The notes under the pieces: model-generated
Told to the model about the DNA's origin: nothing
Seen by the model: the letters and a program-made list of their open reading frames with translations, nothing else
The model's database searches: none
Source of the DNA: AC-32 sp963746155
Lineage (GTDB): Bacteria; Actinomycetota; Thermoleophilia; Gaiellales; Gaiellaceae
Assembly (NCBI GenBank): GCA_963746155.1
Contig: CAVVAB010000001.1
Location: forward strand, 310,001-374,000
Reading direction: 5' to 3'
DNA: 64,000 nucleotides
Part shown: piece after piece, positions 54,125 through 63,068 of the stretch
Layout: each line of letters opens with the position of its first letter
Position numbering within the stretch: position 1 is the first letter of the stretch
Made by a program: the position numbers and the translations under genes

Positions 54125-54874
54125 GTGGGCGCACTCGAGGTGATCGCGGTCGCCGGCTGGTCGTTCGTGGTCGCGCTCGCCGGCGGGGTCGTCGGGCTCG
54201 TGCTCGGGAACCTGCGCCTGCCGCTCTTCGTGCTCGCGTCCTCGTCGCCGGCGTCGGCCGGGGGCGCAAACATCGCCGTCTCGGGCATCGCCGCGGCGAC
54301 GGCGTCCACGAGCCACATCCGCGCGGGTCGAATCAACTGGAGCCTGTTCGGCTGGATGGCGCCGCCCTCGGTCGTCGGGGCGCTCGTCGGCGGCTACCTG
54401 GCGGGGAAGGTCCCGAAGTCGGCGCTGCTGCTCGCGATCGCCGCGGTGCTCGTCTACAGCGGGCTCGACCTGCTGTTCAGGCCACCGGTGCAGGCCCGTG
54501 CGAGCGAGGGCCCGCACGTGCTCGCGGCGATCGTCTCGGGAGCGGTGATCGGGCTGCTCGGCGGGTTCGTCGGGCTGATCCTCGGCTCGCTGCGTATGCC
54601 CGCGCTGCTGCGAATCGTGGGCGAGACGCCGGCCCGCGCAGTCGGGACGAATCTCGCGGTCGGCGTCTGCGTCGGCATCGCGGGGCTGCTCGGGCACCTC
54701 CCGTATGCAAGCCCGGACTGGTGGCTGATCGCCGTCGGCGGCGCGGCCTCGATCCCGGGCGCGCTGATCGGAGCACGCCTCACCGGCCGCCTCTCCGAGC
54801 GACAGCTCATCCGCGCGATCGGGATCGTGCTCCTGATCGCCGGCGCGGCGGCTGCGATTCAGGCCCTCGTCTAG
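54125..54874 (+). CDS. TauE/SafE family membrane transporter
   Basis: 249 residues with about eight hydrophobic segments in two homologous halves. Each half carries the family G-x-x-x-G-(L/F)-x-G motif: VGLVLGNLRLPLFVL near the start and LGGFVGLILGSLRMPALL at about 140. Family members export sulfite or organosulfonates or take up small anions; substrate unknown. The GTG at 54125 is 20 bp past the preceding terminator. Its last 4 bp overlap the convergent gene's stop. Confidence 0.88.
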   Translation: MGALEVIAVAGWSFVVALAGGVVGLVLGNLRLPLFVLASSSPASAGGANIAVSGIAAATASTSHIRAGRINWSLFGWMAPPSVVGALVGGYLAGKVPKSALLLAIAAVLVYSGLDLLFRPPVQARASEGPHVLAAIVSGAVIGLLGGFVGLILGSLRMPALLRIVGETPARAVGTNLAVGVCVGIAGLLGHLPYASPDWWLIAVGGAASIPGALIGARLTGRLSERQLIRAIGIVLLIAGAAAAIQALV

Positions 54875-55584
54875 AGGGCCGGTGCGACGCGATGCTGTTC
54901 GCCGCGCCCCACTACGACGACGACCGTCGCGGCCCAGACGAGGACGGCAACCCCCCACGCGAGGCCGGCACTGCCGGGTTTGTCCGGGTAGACGATCGAT
55001 CCGACCGCGAAGAAGGCTGCGGCCAGGGCTGCGCTGAGCGCGCCGAGCCGACCGCAGAGCACCGACAACGGAAGCCCGAACGCCATCGCCGCGAGCCCCG
55101 TCCACTGGTCGAGTCCGATGTGCGAGTCGTAGGGCGGGGTGCCGTCGGCGTAGTTGCGCGCCATGTGGACCCCGTAGACGACGAGCGGGACGGCCAGCGC
55201 GGCCGCAAGGAGGACGAGCGTCGCCGTGGGCCGGACTCGAACGATCAGCCTCCGGTCGGGAAGCAGCGCAGCGAGCACGAGACCGGCGACCGCCACTAGC
55301 GCGGCGAGACCAACGTAGCGGTGGTCGGTCGAGACGAGCCCCGCGAGCGCATATGCCACGGCAACCGCGAAGACCTGACGGAGCGCGCGGGCGTCTTGCC
55401 AGGCAAGCAGGAAGCCCGCCGGTACGACGATTCCGCCGATCGCCCCGTACCCCAGGTCGGACACCGTGCCCGGCTCGCCGAGGAACCACGTCCCGACCAG
55501 GTCGACGAGCGCGAACCCGACGAGCCAGATCGCGAGGGAGAAGGTGATTCCGAGTCCGAGAGCAAGCCAGCGCACTGCTCGCAC
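54871..55584 (-). CDS. Polytopic membrane protein of unknown function
   Basis: 237 residues with about seven helices, starting MRAVRWLALGLGITFSLAIW. Loops contain FLGEPGTVSDLGYGAIGG, VSTDHRYVG and HMARNYADGTPPYDSHIGLDQWTG. Polar residues are few and no family was recognised. It is 16 bp after the hydrolase gene and is the last of a minus-strand run from 60.57 kb. Confidence 0.7.
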   Translation of the reverse strand: MRAVRWLALGLGITFSLAIWLVGFALVDLVGTWFLGEPGTVSDLGYGAIGGIVVPAGFLLAWQDARALRQVFAVAVAYALAGLVSTDHRYVGLAALVAVAGLVLAALLPDRRLIVRVRPTATLVLLAAALAVPLVVYGVHMARNYADGTPPYDSHIGLDQWTGLAAMAFGLPLSVLCGRLGALSAALAAAFFAVGSIVYPDKPGSAGLAWGVAVLVWAATVVVVVGRGEQHRVAPAL

Positions 55585-55600
55585 CCTAAGCGAGGGCCTT

Positions 55601-56428
55601 CTACGCGCCTCCCTCGACGCGGTCGAGGAAGGCGCCGACGATCTCGAGGTAGAGCTCGGGCTCCTCGAGGTACGGCATGTGCGCGCTCGATTCGAACAGC
55701 ACCCACTCGGAGCCGCGGATCCCCTCGTGCAGCGGCTCGATGAGCGCAGGCGTGCACTCGTCGTGGCGGCCCGAGGTGATCAGCGTCGGCACGGATATCT
55801 CACCGAGCCGCCCGATGACGTCCCACTCCCTGAGCGTGCCCGTGACCGTGTACTCGTTCGTGCCCCACATCGTCTCGTAGACCTGCTCGCCGAACTTCTC
55901 GCGCGCCCGGGCCATCGACTCGGGCTCGGGATCGAGCCGGAGGATGTGGCGGCGCTTGAACTCGGCCTCGGCCTCCTGCTCGTCGAGCCCCTCTGGCAGC
56001 GCCGCGCGCAGGCGCAGCGTCTCGTCGGCCCAGCGCGGCGCGCTCGTCGGCGCCGAGTTCAGCACGAGGCTCGCCAGGCCCGTCGGCTGCAGCAGGGAGT
56101 ACTCGAGCGCAAGCATCCCGCCCCACGACGAGCCGAAGAGGTGGATCCGCCCGAGCCCGAGCCCCGTGCGGACGCTCTCGAGCTGAGCGATGAACGTCTC
56201 GACCGTCCAGAGCGAGACGTCGTCCGGCCGGTCGGAGTCGCCGCCACCGAGCTGGTCGTAGAAGACCACGCGCCGTCCCTGGTCGGCAAGCGCGCCGAGG
56301 CCCTCGAGCGGATCGTGGGATCCGCCCGGCCCTCCGTGCAGGCACAGAAGCGGCAGCCGGCCCGGCTCCTCACCGTCGCCGACGACCTCGTACGACGTCT
56401 CCCAATCGCGAAAACGGAGGCGGCCCAC
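55601..56428 (-). CDS. Proline iminopeptidase-like alpha/beta hydrolase
   Basis: 275 residues from GTG 56428. The S33 peptidase/L-amino-acid amidase pattern is clear: HGGPGGSHD (oxyanion, about 33), YDQLGGGDSDRP, nucleophile elbow GSSWGGMLALEY (about 94-105), Asp in SGRHDECTP and His in SSAHMPYLEEP. These enzymes remove N-terminal proline or hydrolyse prolinamides. The upstream Arg-rich extension of the frame was rejected because it reads across the neighbouring lipoprotein gene. Confidence 0.92.
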   Translation of the reverse strand: MGRLRFRDWETSYEVVGDGEEPGRLPLLCLHGGPGGSHDPLEGLGALADQGRRVVFYDQLGGGDSDRPDDVSLWTVETFIAQLESVRTGLGLGRIHLFGSSWGGMLALEYSLLQPTGLASLVLNSAPTSAPRWADETLRLRAALPEGLDEQEAEAEFKRRHILRLDPEPESMARAREKFGEQVYETMWGTNEYTVTGTLREWDVIGRLGEISVPTLITSGRHDECTPALIEPLHEGIRGSEWVLFESSAHMPYLEEPELYLEIVGAFLDRVEGGA

Positions 56429-56438
56429 CCGCGCGAGT

Positions 56439-56870
56439 CTAGTGGCGGCAGGCGAGCCCGAGCCGCCGCGCAGCGACGTTCGAGGCTTCGCGGGCCGACG
56501 CGAGGTCGACTTTCGCGTGGGCAAGGTCGGACGCGTTGCTCCGGAGAAACGCGTCGCGGAGGATCGCGTTTGCGCGCTGAACGCGATCGATCGAGCGGAG
56601 GAAGACCGCCATCTCGACGTGGCGGTCGTCGGGGACGTCGAGCCGGACGAGCCGCGACTGCTCGTGCTCCTCGAGGGCGCTCACGCGCTGCCCGAGCTCG
56701 ACCAGGTCACGGCCGGTGTTCGGGAACGGCAGCGCGTTGACCGCAGCGGTGCGTTTCGTGCAGACAGCGTCGGCCCGTTTCAGGAAGGCGGCGTCGTCCG
56801 AGCCGCTCGACGTCCCACCGCACCCGGAAAGGAGAAAGAGCGCGAGGACGGCAACCCCTGCGAGGCGCAT
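56439..56870 (-). CDS. Putative lipoprotein of unknown function
   Basis: 143 residues with lipobox LSGC (Cys at about 17) after MRLAGVAVLALFLLSG. The mature part is helical and charged (FLKRADAVCTKRTAAVNALP, then LGQRVSALEEHEQSRLVRL) with two further cysteines, at the CTK and near the C-terminal LACRH. The pattern of a short helical lipoprotein with A-D-A-(I/V)-C near its start is common in actinobacteria; no function known. Confidence 0.7.
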   Translation of the reverse strand: MRLAGVAVLALFLLSGCGGTSSGSDDAAFLKRADAVCTKRTAAVNALPFPNTGRDLVELGQRVSALEEHEQSRLVRLDVPDDRHVEMAVFLRSIDRVQRANAILRDAFLRSNASDLAHAKVDLASAREASNVAARRLGLACRH

Positions 56871-56907
56871 CTCGACGTCATCGGCTCCCGGCGCGGGAGC
56901 CTTGAAA

Positions 56908-57927
56908 TCAGCCGATCGTCCAGGTGTCGCCGGCGTGCAGGAGCTCGGTGAGGTCGCCCTCGCCCTGCTCGCTGCGCGCGCTTGCGAGCTGCTCCTCCAT
57001 CAGGCGGTCGTACGCGGGCCGCTCGATGTCGCGGAAGACGCCGATCGGCGTCGGCCCGTGCGGCGTGTGCGAGATGCGGGCAAGGGCCGAGGCGAGGCTC
57101 GGCGACTCGTGGTGCTCGTCGTGGACCATCAGCGCGTCCTCGCCGACCTCGGCCACGTCGACGAGCTCCGCGGAGCCGTCGGGCCGCAGGCGTACGCCGC
57201 GCTCGGCCTCCTCACCAAAGCGGATCGGCTTGCCGTGCTCGAGCAGGATCCGGTTCTCCTTCTGGTCGCGCACGGCATCGAAGGCGCCGTCGTTGTAGAC
57301 GTTGCAGTTCTGGTAGATCTCGACGAAGGCGACGCCCTGGTGCGCGTGCGCGCGACGCAGTGTCTCCGTCAGGTGGACGCGGTCGGTGTCGATCGAGCGC
57401 GCGACGAAGGTCGCCTCTGCCCCGAGCGCGAGCGCCACGGGGTTGAACGGCCAGTCGAGCGAGCCCATCGGCGTCGTCTTGTTGACCGTGCCGAGCGGCG
57501 TCGTCGGCGAGTACTGCCCCTTCGTCAGCCCGTAGATCTGGTTGTTGAAGAGCAGGATCTTGATGTTCACGTTCCGGCGCAGCGCGTGGATCAGGTGGTT
57601 GCCGCCGATCGAGAGCGAATCGCCGTCGCCGGTCACGACCCACACCGAGAGGTCGGGCCGCGAGAGCGCGAGCCCCGTCGCGATCGCCGGCGCGCGGCCG
57701 TGAATCGAGTGCATCCCGTAGGTCTGCATGTAGTACGGGAAGCGCGCGGCACAGCCGATCCCGGAGATGAAGACGATCCGCTCCCGCGGAATCCCGAGCT
57801 CGGGCATGAACTTCTGCACCGCGGCGAGGATCGCGTAGTCCCCGCAGCCCGGGCACCAGCGCACCTCCTGGTCGGAGGTGAAGTCCTTTGCGGTGAGCTG
57901 ACCGCCGCCGTTCTCGCTCACAGCCAA
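56908..57927 (-). CDS. korB: 2-oxoacid:ferredoxin oxidoreductase, beta subunit (KorB-like)
   Basis: 339 residues. The TPP- and [4Fe-4S]-binding subunit: cluster cysteines in RWCPGCGDYAIL (two), SGIGCAARFP and YQNCNVYND; TPP/Mg2+ motif GDGDSLSIGGNHLIHALRRN with FNNQIYGLTKGQ. With the alpha subunit upstream it would oxidatively decarboxylate 2-oxoglutarate (or another 2-oxoacid) to the acyl-CoA, reducing ferredoxin, an alternative to the lipoate-dependent complex in the TCA cycle. Substrate is inferred from similarity to actinobacterial KorAB. 91 bp separate it from korA. Confidence 0.93.
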   Translation of the reverse strand: MAVSENGGGQLTAKDFTSDQEVRWCPGCGDYAILAAVQKFMPELGIPRERIVFISGIGCAARFPYYMQTYGMHSIHGRAPAIATGLALSRPDLSVWVVTGDGDSLSIGGNHLIHALRRNVNIKILLFNNQIYGLTKGQYSPTTPLGTVNKTTPMGSLDWPFNPVALALGAEATFVARSIDTDRVHLTETLRRAHAHQGVAFVEIYQNCNVYNDGAFDAVRDQKENRILLEHGKPIRFGEEAERGVRLRPDGSAELVDVAEVGEDALMVHDEHHESPSLASALARISHTPHGPTPIGVFRDIERPAYDRLMEEQLASARSEQGEGDLTELLHAGDTWTIG

Positions 57928-58018
57928 GCCTTCCGGCAGCCAGCGCGTCGACCGGTCATTTCAGACGGACGCACGAGCAGAGCCCGCGCGTCCTGATGTC
58001 GGCAGCGCAAGCGCCGCC

Positions 58019-59854
58019 TCATAGCAGCGCCTCCATCGCGTCCGCGAGCTCGCCCGCCCGCAGCGGCACGCCGCGGACGCGGTTGTAGCCGACCGCGTCG
58101 ACCAGGAACTCGGCGCGCACGAGCTTCAGCAGCTGGCCGAGGTTCATCTCCGGGACCAGCACTCGGTCGTAGGCGCGCAGCACCTCGCCGGTGTTGCGCG
58201 GGAACGGGTTCAGGTGCGTCAGGTGCGCCTGCGCGACCTTCTTGCCGTCCTTGCGCACGCGCCGCACTGCAGCGGTGATCGGCCCGTACGTCCCGCCCCA
58301 GCCGAGGACGAGCAGGTCGGCGCCGTCGGGGTCGTCGACCTCGAGCTCCGGGATGTCCGCGGCGATCCCGGCGACCTTCTGCGCGCGGAGACGGACCATC
58401 AGGTCGTGGTTGTCGGGGTCGTACGAGACGTTGCCGGTCTCGTCCTCCTTCTCGAGCCCGCCGATCCGGTGCTCGAGGCCGGGCGTGCCCGGGACGGCCC
58501 AGTCGCGGGCCAGCGTGTCCGGATCGCGCACGTACGGGAGGAACTCGCCGTCACGGTTCGGCTCCGTCGCGAACTCGACCTCGATCTTCGACAGCGACGA
58601 CACATCGGGCAGCAGCCACGGCTCGGAGCCGTTGGCGAGATACGCGTCCGAGAGCAGGTAGACGGGCGTGCGGTACTTGAGCGCGATCCGCGCCGCCTCG
58701 AGCGCCGCGTCGAAGCAGCCGCCGGGAGTGGACGCGGCCACGACCGGAACCGGGGACTCGGCGTTGCGGCCGAAGAGCACCATCAGCAGGTCGGCCTGCT
58801 CGGGCTTGGTCGGCATCCCGGTCGACGGGCCCGCGCGCTGGATGTCGAGGATCAGGAGCGGCAGCTCGAGCGTGACCGCGAGACCAACCGTCTCCGCCTT
58901 CAGCACCACCCCGGGGCCGCTGGAGGTGCAGACGCCGAGCGCGCCGCCGAAGCTCGCGCCCAGCGCCGCGCCGACGGCCGCGATCTCGTCCTCGGCCTGG
59001 AACGTGCGCACGCCGAATCGCTTGTGCCGCGAGAGGTGCTCGAGGATCTCCGAGGCGGGCGTGATCGGGTAGGCGCCGAGGAAGAGCGGCAGGCCGCTCT
59101 GGATGCTCGCGGCGATCAGCCCGAGCCCGAGCGCCTGGTTGCCGGTGATGTTCCGGTACGTGCCCGGCGGCAGCTTCGCCGGGGCGACCTCGTACGAGAC
59201 GACGAAGTCCTCGGAGGTCTCGCCGTACGCCCAGCCCGCCTTGAACGCCTTGACGTTCGCCTCGGCGATCACCGGTTTCGACGCGAACTTGCGCTCGAGG
59301 AACGCAACCGTCTCCTCGGTCGGCCGGTGGTAGAGCCACGACATCAGCCCGAGCGCGAACATGTTCTTCGAGCGCTCCGCCTCGCGCTTGCTCACGTCCA
59401 CGTCCTTGAGCGCCTCAAGCGTGAGCGCCGTCAAAGCCACCTCGTGCACGTGGTAGCCCTCGAGCGAGCCGTCCTCGAGCGGGTTCGCCTCGTAGCCGGC
59501 CTTGTCGAGGTTGCGCTCCGTGAACGCATCGCGGTTGACGATCAGCGTCCCGCGCCGCTCGAGGTCGCGCAGGTTCGTCTTCAGCGCGGCGGGATTCATC
59601 GCGACGAGCACGTCGGGCCTGTCGCCCGGCGTGAGGATGTCGTGGTCGGCGAAGTGGAGCTGGAAGCCGGAGACGCCGGGCAGCGAGCCGGCCGGCGCGC
59701 GGATCTCCGCGGGGAAGTCCGGAAGCGTCGAGAGGTCGTTGCCGACCAGCGCCGTCTCGCTCGTGAACTGCCCGCCGGTGAGCTGCATCCCGTCGCCGGA
59801 GTCGCCTGCGAAGCGGATCGTGACCTGTTGGAGCTGCTCGACCTGCTTGGCCAT
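58019..59854 (-). CDS. korA: 2-oxoacid:ferredoxin oxidoreductase, alpha subunit (KorA-like, gamma-alpha fusion)
   Basis: 611 residues. The N-terminal gamma domain (about 1-190) starts VTIRFAGDSGDGMQLTGGQF. The alpha pyrimidine-binding domain begins near 225 (GNQALGLGLIAASIQSGLPLF, then YPITPASEILEHLS), with SGPGVVLKAE at about 315 and GLAVTLELPLLILDIQRAGPSTGMPTK. The C-terminal transketolase-like domain follows, ending DRVLVPEMNLGQLLKLVRAE. Two-subunit enzymes of this kind lack a separate ferredoxin-like delta subunit. Confidence 0.94.
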   Translation of the reverse strand: MAKQVEQLQQVTIRFAGDSGDGMQLTGGQFTSETALVGNDLSTLPDFPAEIRAPAGSLPGVSGFQLHFADHDILTPGDRPDVLVAMNPAALKTNLRDLERRGTLIVNRDAFTERNLDKAGYEANPLEDGSLEGYHVHEVALTALTLEALKDVDVSKREAERSKNMFALGLMSWLYHRPTEETVAFLERKFASKPVIAEANVKAFKAGWAYGETSEDFVVSYEVAPAKLPPGTYRNITGNQALGLGLIAASIQSGLPLFLGAYPITPASEILEHLSRHKRFGVRTFQAEDEIAAVGAALGASFGGALGVCTSSGPGVVLKAETVGLAVTLELPLLILDIQRAGPSTGMPTKPEQADLLMVLFGRNAESPVPVVAASTPGGCFDAALEAARIALKYRTPVYLLSDAYLANGSEPWLLPDVSSLSKIEVEFATEPNRDGEFLPYVRDPDTLARDWAVPGTPGLEHRIGGLEKEDETGNVSYDPDNHDLMVRLRAQKVAGIAADIPELEVDDPDGADLLVLGWGGTYGPITAAVRRVRKDGKKVAQAHLTHLNPFPRNTGEVLRAYDRVLVPEMNLGQLLKLVRAEFLVDAVGYNRVRGVPLRAGELADAMEALL

Positions 59855-59861
59855 CTGCCGC

Positions 59862-60092
59862 CTACACCGTAGCGCGCACGACCGTGATGCCCCAGGCCCT
59901 ACCTGAGTCGAACAGCTCGTCGGGATCGACCTCGTCGCGCCAGCCGAGGAAGTGGCGGCTCGGCTCGGCGTCGGTCGAGCCGTAGACGGCCAGGCGCTCA
60001 GCGCTCCGTTGTCCGGTCTCGCCCCGCTCGAGCTCCTCGCGCCGGCGCTCGGCCTCCTCGGCCGCAGGGCCTTCCGCGTAGCCCTTCGCCAT
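59862..60092 (-). CDS. Small hydrophilic protein in korAB operon
   Basis: 76 residues from ATG 60092, which overlaps the VOC stop by one base (TGATG). The stop is 7 bp before korA. The N-terminal half is a charged helix (GPAAEEAERRREELERGE). The C-terminal half (RHFLGWRDEVDPDELFDSGRAWGITVVRA) looks folded. No family recognised. The tight spacing makes translation likely; a KorAB assembly or regulatory factor is a guess. Confidence 0.6.
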   Translation of the reverse strand: MAKGYAEGPAAEEAERRREELERGETGQRSAERLAVYGSTDAEPSRHFLGWRDEVDPDELFDSGRAWGITVVRATV

Positions 60093-60571
60093 CAGGCGGC
60101 CTCCGCCAGCAGCGACTGGAGGTCGAGTGGCGCCGTGAACATCGCGACCTCGCCGGACTCGTCGCGCGGCCACTCCTCGCGAGCCCGGTCACGGTAGAGC
60201 TCGAGCCCGTTCTCGTCCGGGTCGCGGAGGTAGAGCGCCTCCGAGACGCCGTGGTCGCTGGCGCCCTCGAGCGGCCAGCCTGCCTCGACGAGTCGTCGCA
60301 GGGAGTCACCCAGGGTGGCGCGGTCCGGATAGCGAATGGCGACATGGAAGAGACCGGTAGCGCCCGGCGGGGGAGGCGAGCCGCCGAGTGACTCCCAGGT
60401 GTTGAGACCGATGTGGTGGTGATAGCCGCCGGCCGAGAGGAACGCGGCCTGGTCGCCCATCCGCTGGTGCAGCTCGAACCCGAGGATGTCGCGGTAGAAG
60501 GCGATCGCCCGGTCGAGGTCCGAGACCTTCAGGTGGACGTGGCCGATGTCGACGCGCGGGTCGATGCTCAC
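60092..60571 (-). CDS. VOC-family (glyoxalase/extradiol dioxygenase-like) protein
   Basis: 159 residues with two beta-alpha-beta-beta-beta modules. Metal-ligand positions of catechol-2,3-dioxygenase-like proteins are visible: H in IGHVHLKVSDLDRAI, H in GLFHVAIRYPDR and E in DENGLELYRDR. GGYHHHIGLNTW sits in the middle. The GTG at 60571 gives VSIDPRVDIGHVHLKV, a typical start. First gene of the minus-strand korAB operon. Substrate unknown. Confidence 0.88.
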   Translation of the reverse strand: MSIDPRVDIGHVHLKVSDLDRAIAFYRDILGFELHQRMGDQAAFLSAGGYHHHIGLNTWESLGGSPPPPGATGLFHVAIRYPDRATLGDSLRRLVEAGWPLEGASDHGVSEALYLRDPDENGLELYRDRAREEWPRDESGEVAMFTAPLDLQSLLAEAA

Positions 60572-60643
60572 GAGTGCCGACCATACCGACGCGGCCAGGC
60601 CGTCGTTGACGGTGTCCGCCTGCGCGGGCAAGATCGGCGTCCC

Positions 60644-61528
60644 GTGCCGACAGGAGATCGCAAAGGGTCCAACGGCGTTTCCGACGCGGTCCGGCCGCGA
60701 GGGCCGTTCTCGTTGCGCGTCTCGGCACGGCACGCCGGTGATTCGACGCGCACGCGCGCCGACGGGCCGCTCGTCGCAGCTCTGACCTCCGGCGGTCTCG
60801 GCCGGGCCTGGCAGCAGCCGGACGGGATCGTCCAGCTGCGGGCTCCCGACGAGCAGCGGGCTCCTCGAGCTCCGTTTCGTGCTCGCGCTCGACGACGACC
60901 ACTCCGAGTTCCTCGACCAGTTCCGCGACGACCCGCTGCTCCGCCGTGCGCTGCCGCGGCTGCGCGGCCTTCGCCCCCTTCGCCTCGGGACCGTGACGCA
61001 CTCGCTGCTGCGGGCGGTCTGCGGCCAGCTGATCCAGGCGCGCCTCGCCCGCGAGATCGAGCGCAACGTCATCCGGGCCGCGTCGCCCCGGGTCGAAGGC
61101 ACGCGGCTGCGCCTGCCACCGACCCCGGCCGCACTCGCGCGCTTCGCCCCTGCCGAGCTCCGCCGCCTGGGGCTGGGCGCGCGCCGTGGCGCGACGCTCG
61201 TCCGACTGTGCCGCTCGGTCGACCTCGAGCGGCTGCGCTCGCTGCCGACGGACGCCGCCGCCGAGACCGGCTGGAGCGCGAGCGCGGCCTCGGCCCGTGG
61301 TCGGTCGGCGTCATCTGCATCGAAGGGCTCGGCCGCTTCGAGCGCGGGCTCGTCGGCGACCTGGGTCTCGTCAAGCTCTGCTCGGCCATGCGCGGGCGGA
61401 GGGTCGAGACCTGGGAGACGGCGGAGCTGCTGGAGCCGTACGGCCGCTGGTCCGGGCTCGCGAGCGTCTACCTGCTCGCCGCGTCCGGCCTCGGCCTCGT
61501 GCCGCTCCCGCGGCGCGTGGCTGCCTAG
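60644..61528 (+). CDS. DNA-3-methyladenine glycosylase (AlkA/HhH-GPD family, two frameshifts)
   Basis: A base-excision glycosylase reconstructed from two frames. The N-terminus (RPRGPFSLRVSARHAGDSTR) shifts at about 60858-60863 into LLELRFVLALDDDHSEFLDQF and HSLLRAVCGQLIQARLA, then back at about 61268-61272 into LERERGLGPWSVGVICIEGL and RGLVGDLGLVKL. L-G-P-W-(S/T) is the helix-hairpin-helix and the Asp in VGDLG is at the catalytic position of AlkA. The shifts cancel; joined length is about 294 residues. The start (GTG 60644) is uncertain. It diverges from the VOC gene by 72 bp. Confidence 0.85.
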   Translation: MPTGDRKGSNGVSDAVRPRGPFSLRVSARHAGDSTRTRADGPLVAALTSGGLGRAWQQPDGIVQLRAPDEQRAPRAPFRARARRRPLRVPRPVPRRPAAPPCAAAAARPSPPSPRDRDALAAAGGLRPADPGAPRPRDRAQRHPGRVAPGRRHAAAPATDPGRTRALRPCRAPPPGAGRAPWRDARPTVPLGRPRAAALAADGRRRRDRLERERGLGPWSVGVICIEGLGRFERGLVGDLGLVKLCSAMRGRRVETWETAELLEPYGRWSGLASVYLLAASGLGLVPLPRRVAA

Positions 61529-61537
61529 ACTCTCGGC

Positions 61538-62354
61538 ATGGCGAGCAAGGTGGCGATCCTCGGAACGGGGACGATCGGCGAGGCGCTCCTGCGCGGGCTC
61601 CTCAGCGGCGGCTGGCGCGAGCCCTCCGAGATCGTCGTCACGGTGCGGGACGAGGAGCGCGCGCGAGAGCTGGCCGAGCGCTACGGCGTCGAGGCGACGA
61701 CGTCGAACCCCGATGCCGTCTCGGGCGCGGCGCTGGTCGTGATCGCGGTCAAGCCGCAGGACTTCGACGTCCTCCTCGGCGAGATCGGCGGGCATGCTGA
61801 CACCGGAGCAGACGGTCCTCTCGGTCGCAGCCGCGATCCCGACGTCCGCGATCGAAAGCCGGATCGGCGCGAGCGTCCCCGTGGTTCGCGCCATGCCGAA
61901 CCGCCCGGCCACGGTCCACGAGGGCATCGCGGGCGTCTGCCCCGGCGCGCATGCAGATGACGAGCACCTGAAGCTCGCAGAGGAAGCGCTCAGCCACGTC
62001 GGCGGCGTCGTGCACGTCCCCGAGCGCTACATGGACGCGGTCACGGCCGTCTCGGGCTCGGGGCCTGCGTACTTCGCGCTGCTCGCCGAGGCGATGATCG
62101 AGGCCGGGATCCTGCTCGGCCTCTCGCGCGAGGTCTCGACGCAGCTCGTCGTCCAGACGATGCTCGGCACCGCGCACCTGCTTCGCGACGAGGGCATCCA
62201 CCCGGTCGAGCTGCGCGAGCAGGTGACCTCGCCCGGCGGAACGACGATCCGGGCGATCCGCGAGCTCGAGCGCGCAGGCGTGCGAGCTGCGTTCCTGAAC
62301 GCGATCCAGGCCGCCGTCGAGCGCTCGCAGGAGCTCGCCGCCGAAGAGCAGTGA
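61538..62354 (+). CDS. proC: Pyrroline-5-carboxylate reductase (one frameshift)
   Basis: Last step of proline synthesis. The Rossmann start is VAILGTGTIGEALLRGLL, with AVKPQDFDVLL at about 75. After the break at about 61790 (surplus C in GGCGGGCATG) the frame continues MLTPEQTVLSVAAAIP, VVRAMPNRPATV and the ProC signature AVSGSGPAYFALLAEAMIEAG, then VTSPGGTTIRAIRELE. Joined length is about 271 residues, normal for ProC. 9 bp after the glycosylase gene; its stop overlaps the pgl start (GTGA). Confidence 0.94.
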
Positions 62355-63040
62355 CGCTTCACGGCGTCGAGCTGATCCGGCTAGAGGGCGAGGACGAGGT
62401 CGCGGCGGTCGTCGCCGGCGAGCTGGTCGCGGCGGCCCGCGCGGGGCAGGCGATCGCGCTCACGGGCGGGACGACACCCGGCCTCGCGTACGAGCTGGCC
62501 GCGGAGCAAGAGCCCGACTGGAGCCTTGCGTCGGTGTGGTGGGGCGACGAGCGCTGCGTGCCGCCGGAGGACGAGCGCTCGAACTACCTCCTCGCGCGCG
62601 AGCGTCTGCTCGACCGCCTCTCCGGCCAGCCGCGGGCCGTGCATCGCATCCGCGGCGAGCTCGGCGCAGAGGCAGCGGCCGAGGAGTACGACGAGGCGCT
62701 GGACGGCGTGACGCTCGATCTCGTCCTGCTCGGGCTCGGCTCCGACGGACACGCGGCCTCGCTCTTCCCGGGCCGGCCGACCCTCGACGAGCGCGCGCGA
62801 CGCGCGGTTCCGGCGGAAGCAGGACTCGAGCCGTTCGTCGAGCGGGTGACGATGACCGTGCCGGTGCTCTGCGCGGCGCCCGAGGTGCTGTTCATCGTGA
62901 CCGGCGAGTCCAAGGCGGAGGCGATGGAGCGCGCGTTCGGGCGGCCGCCGGACCGGGACACTCCGGCGAGCCTGATTCGCTCGGAGGCCGGGCGCACCCG
63001 CGTGGTTGCCGATGCGGCCGCGGCGTCCCGCTTGGACTAA
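62351..63040 (+). CDS. pgl: 6-phosphogluconolactonase
   Basis: 229 residues of the NagB/SugarP-isomerase fold. Family motifs are ALTGGTTPGLAYELA (about 35-49), WWGDERCVPPEDERSNY (about 63-79) and LLGLGSDGHAASLFPG (about 125-140), the last two being Pgl signatures. Hydrolyses 6-phosphogluconolactone in the oxidative pentose phosphate pathway. GTG 62351 overlaps the proC stop. Other pathway genes are not in the window. Confidence 0.95.
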   Translation: MTLHGVELIRLEGEDEVAAVVAGELVAAARAGQAIALTGGTTPGLAYELAAEQEPDWSLASVWWGDERCVPPEDERSNYLLARERLLDRLSGQPRAVHRIRGELGAEAAAEEYDEALDGVTLDLVLLGLGSDGHAASLFPGRPTLDERARRAVPAEAGLEPFVERVTMTVPVLCAAPEVLFIVTGESKAEAMERAFGRPPDRDTPASLIRSEAGRTRVVADAAAASRLD

Positions 63041-63060
63041 TCGCCCCGATCGTATATATA
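63032..63060 (+). promoter_or_regulatory. Promoter of winged-helix regulator, probably leaderless
   Basis: -35 TTGGAC (63032-63037), 17-bp spacer, -10 TATATA (63055-63060), in an AT-rich island unlike the surrounding sequence. The ATG of the next gene is at 63069, 8 bases past the -10, so transcription would start at or 1-2 bases before the initiation codon. No Shine-Dalgarno fits in that space. The -35 overlaps the end of pgl. Confidence 0.7.
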
Positions 63061-63068
63061 GGCGGCGA

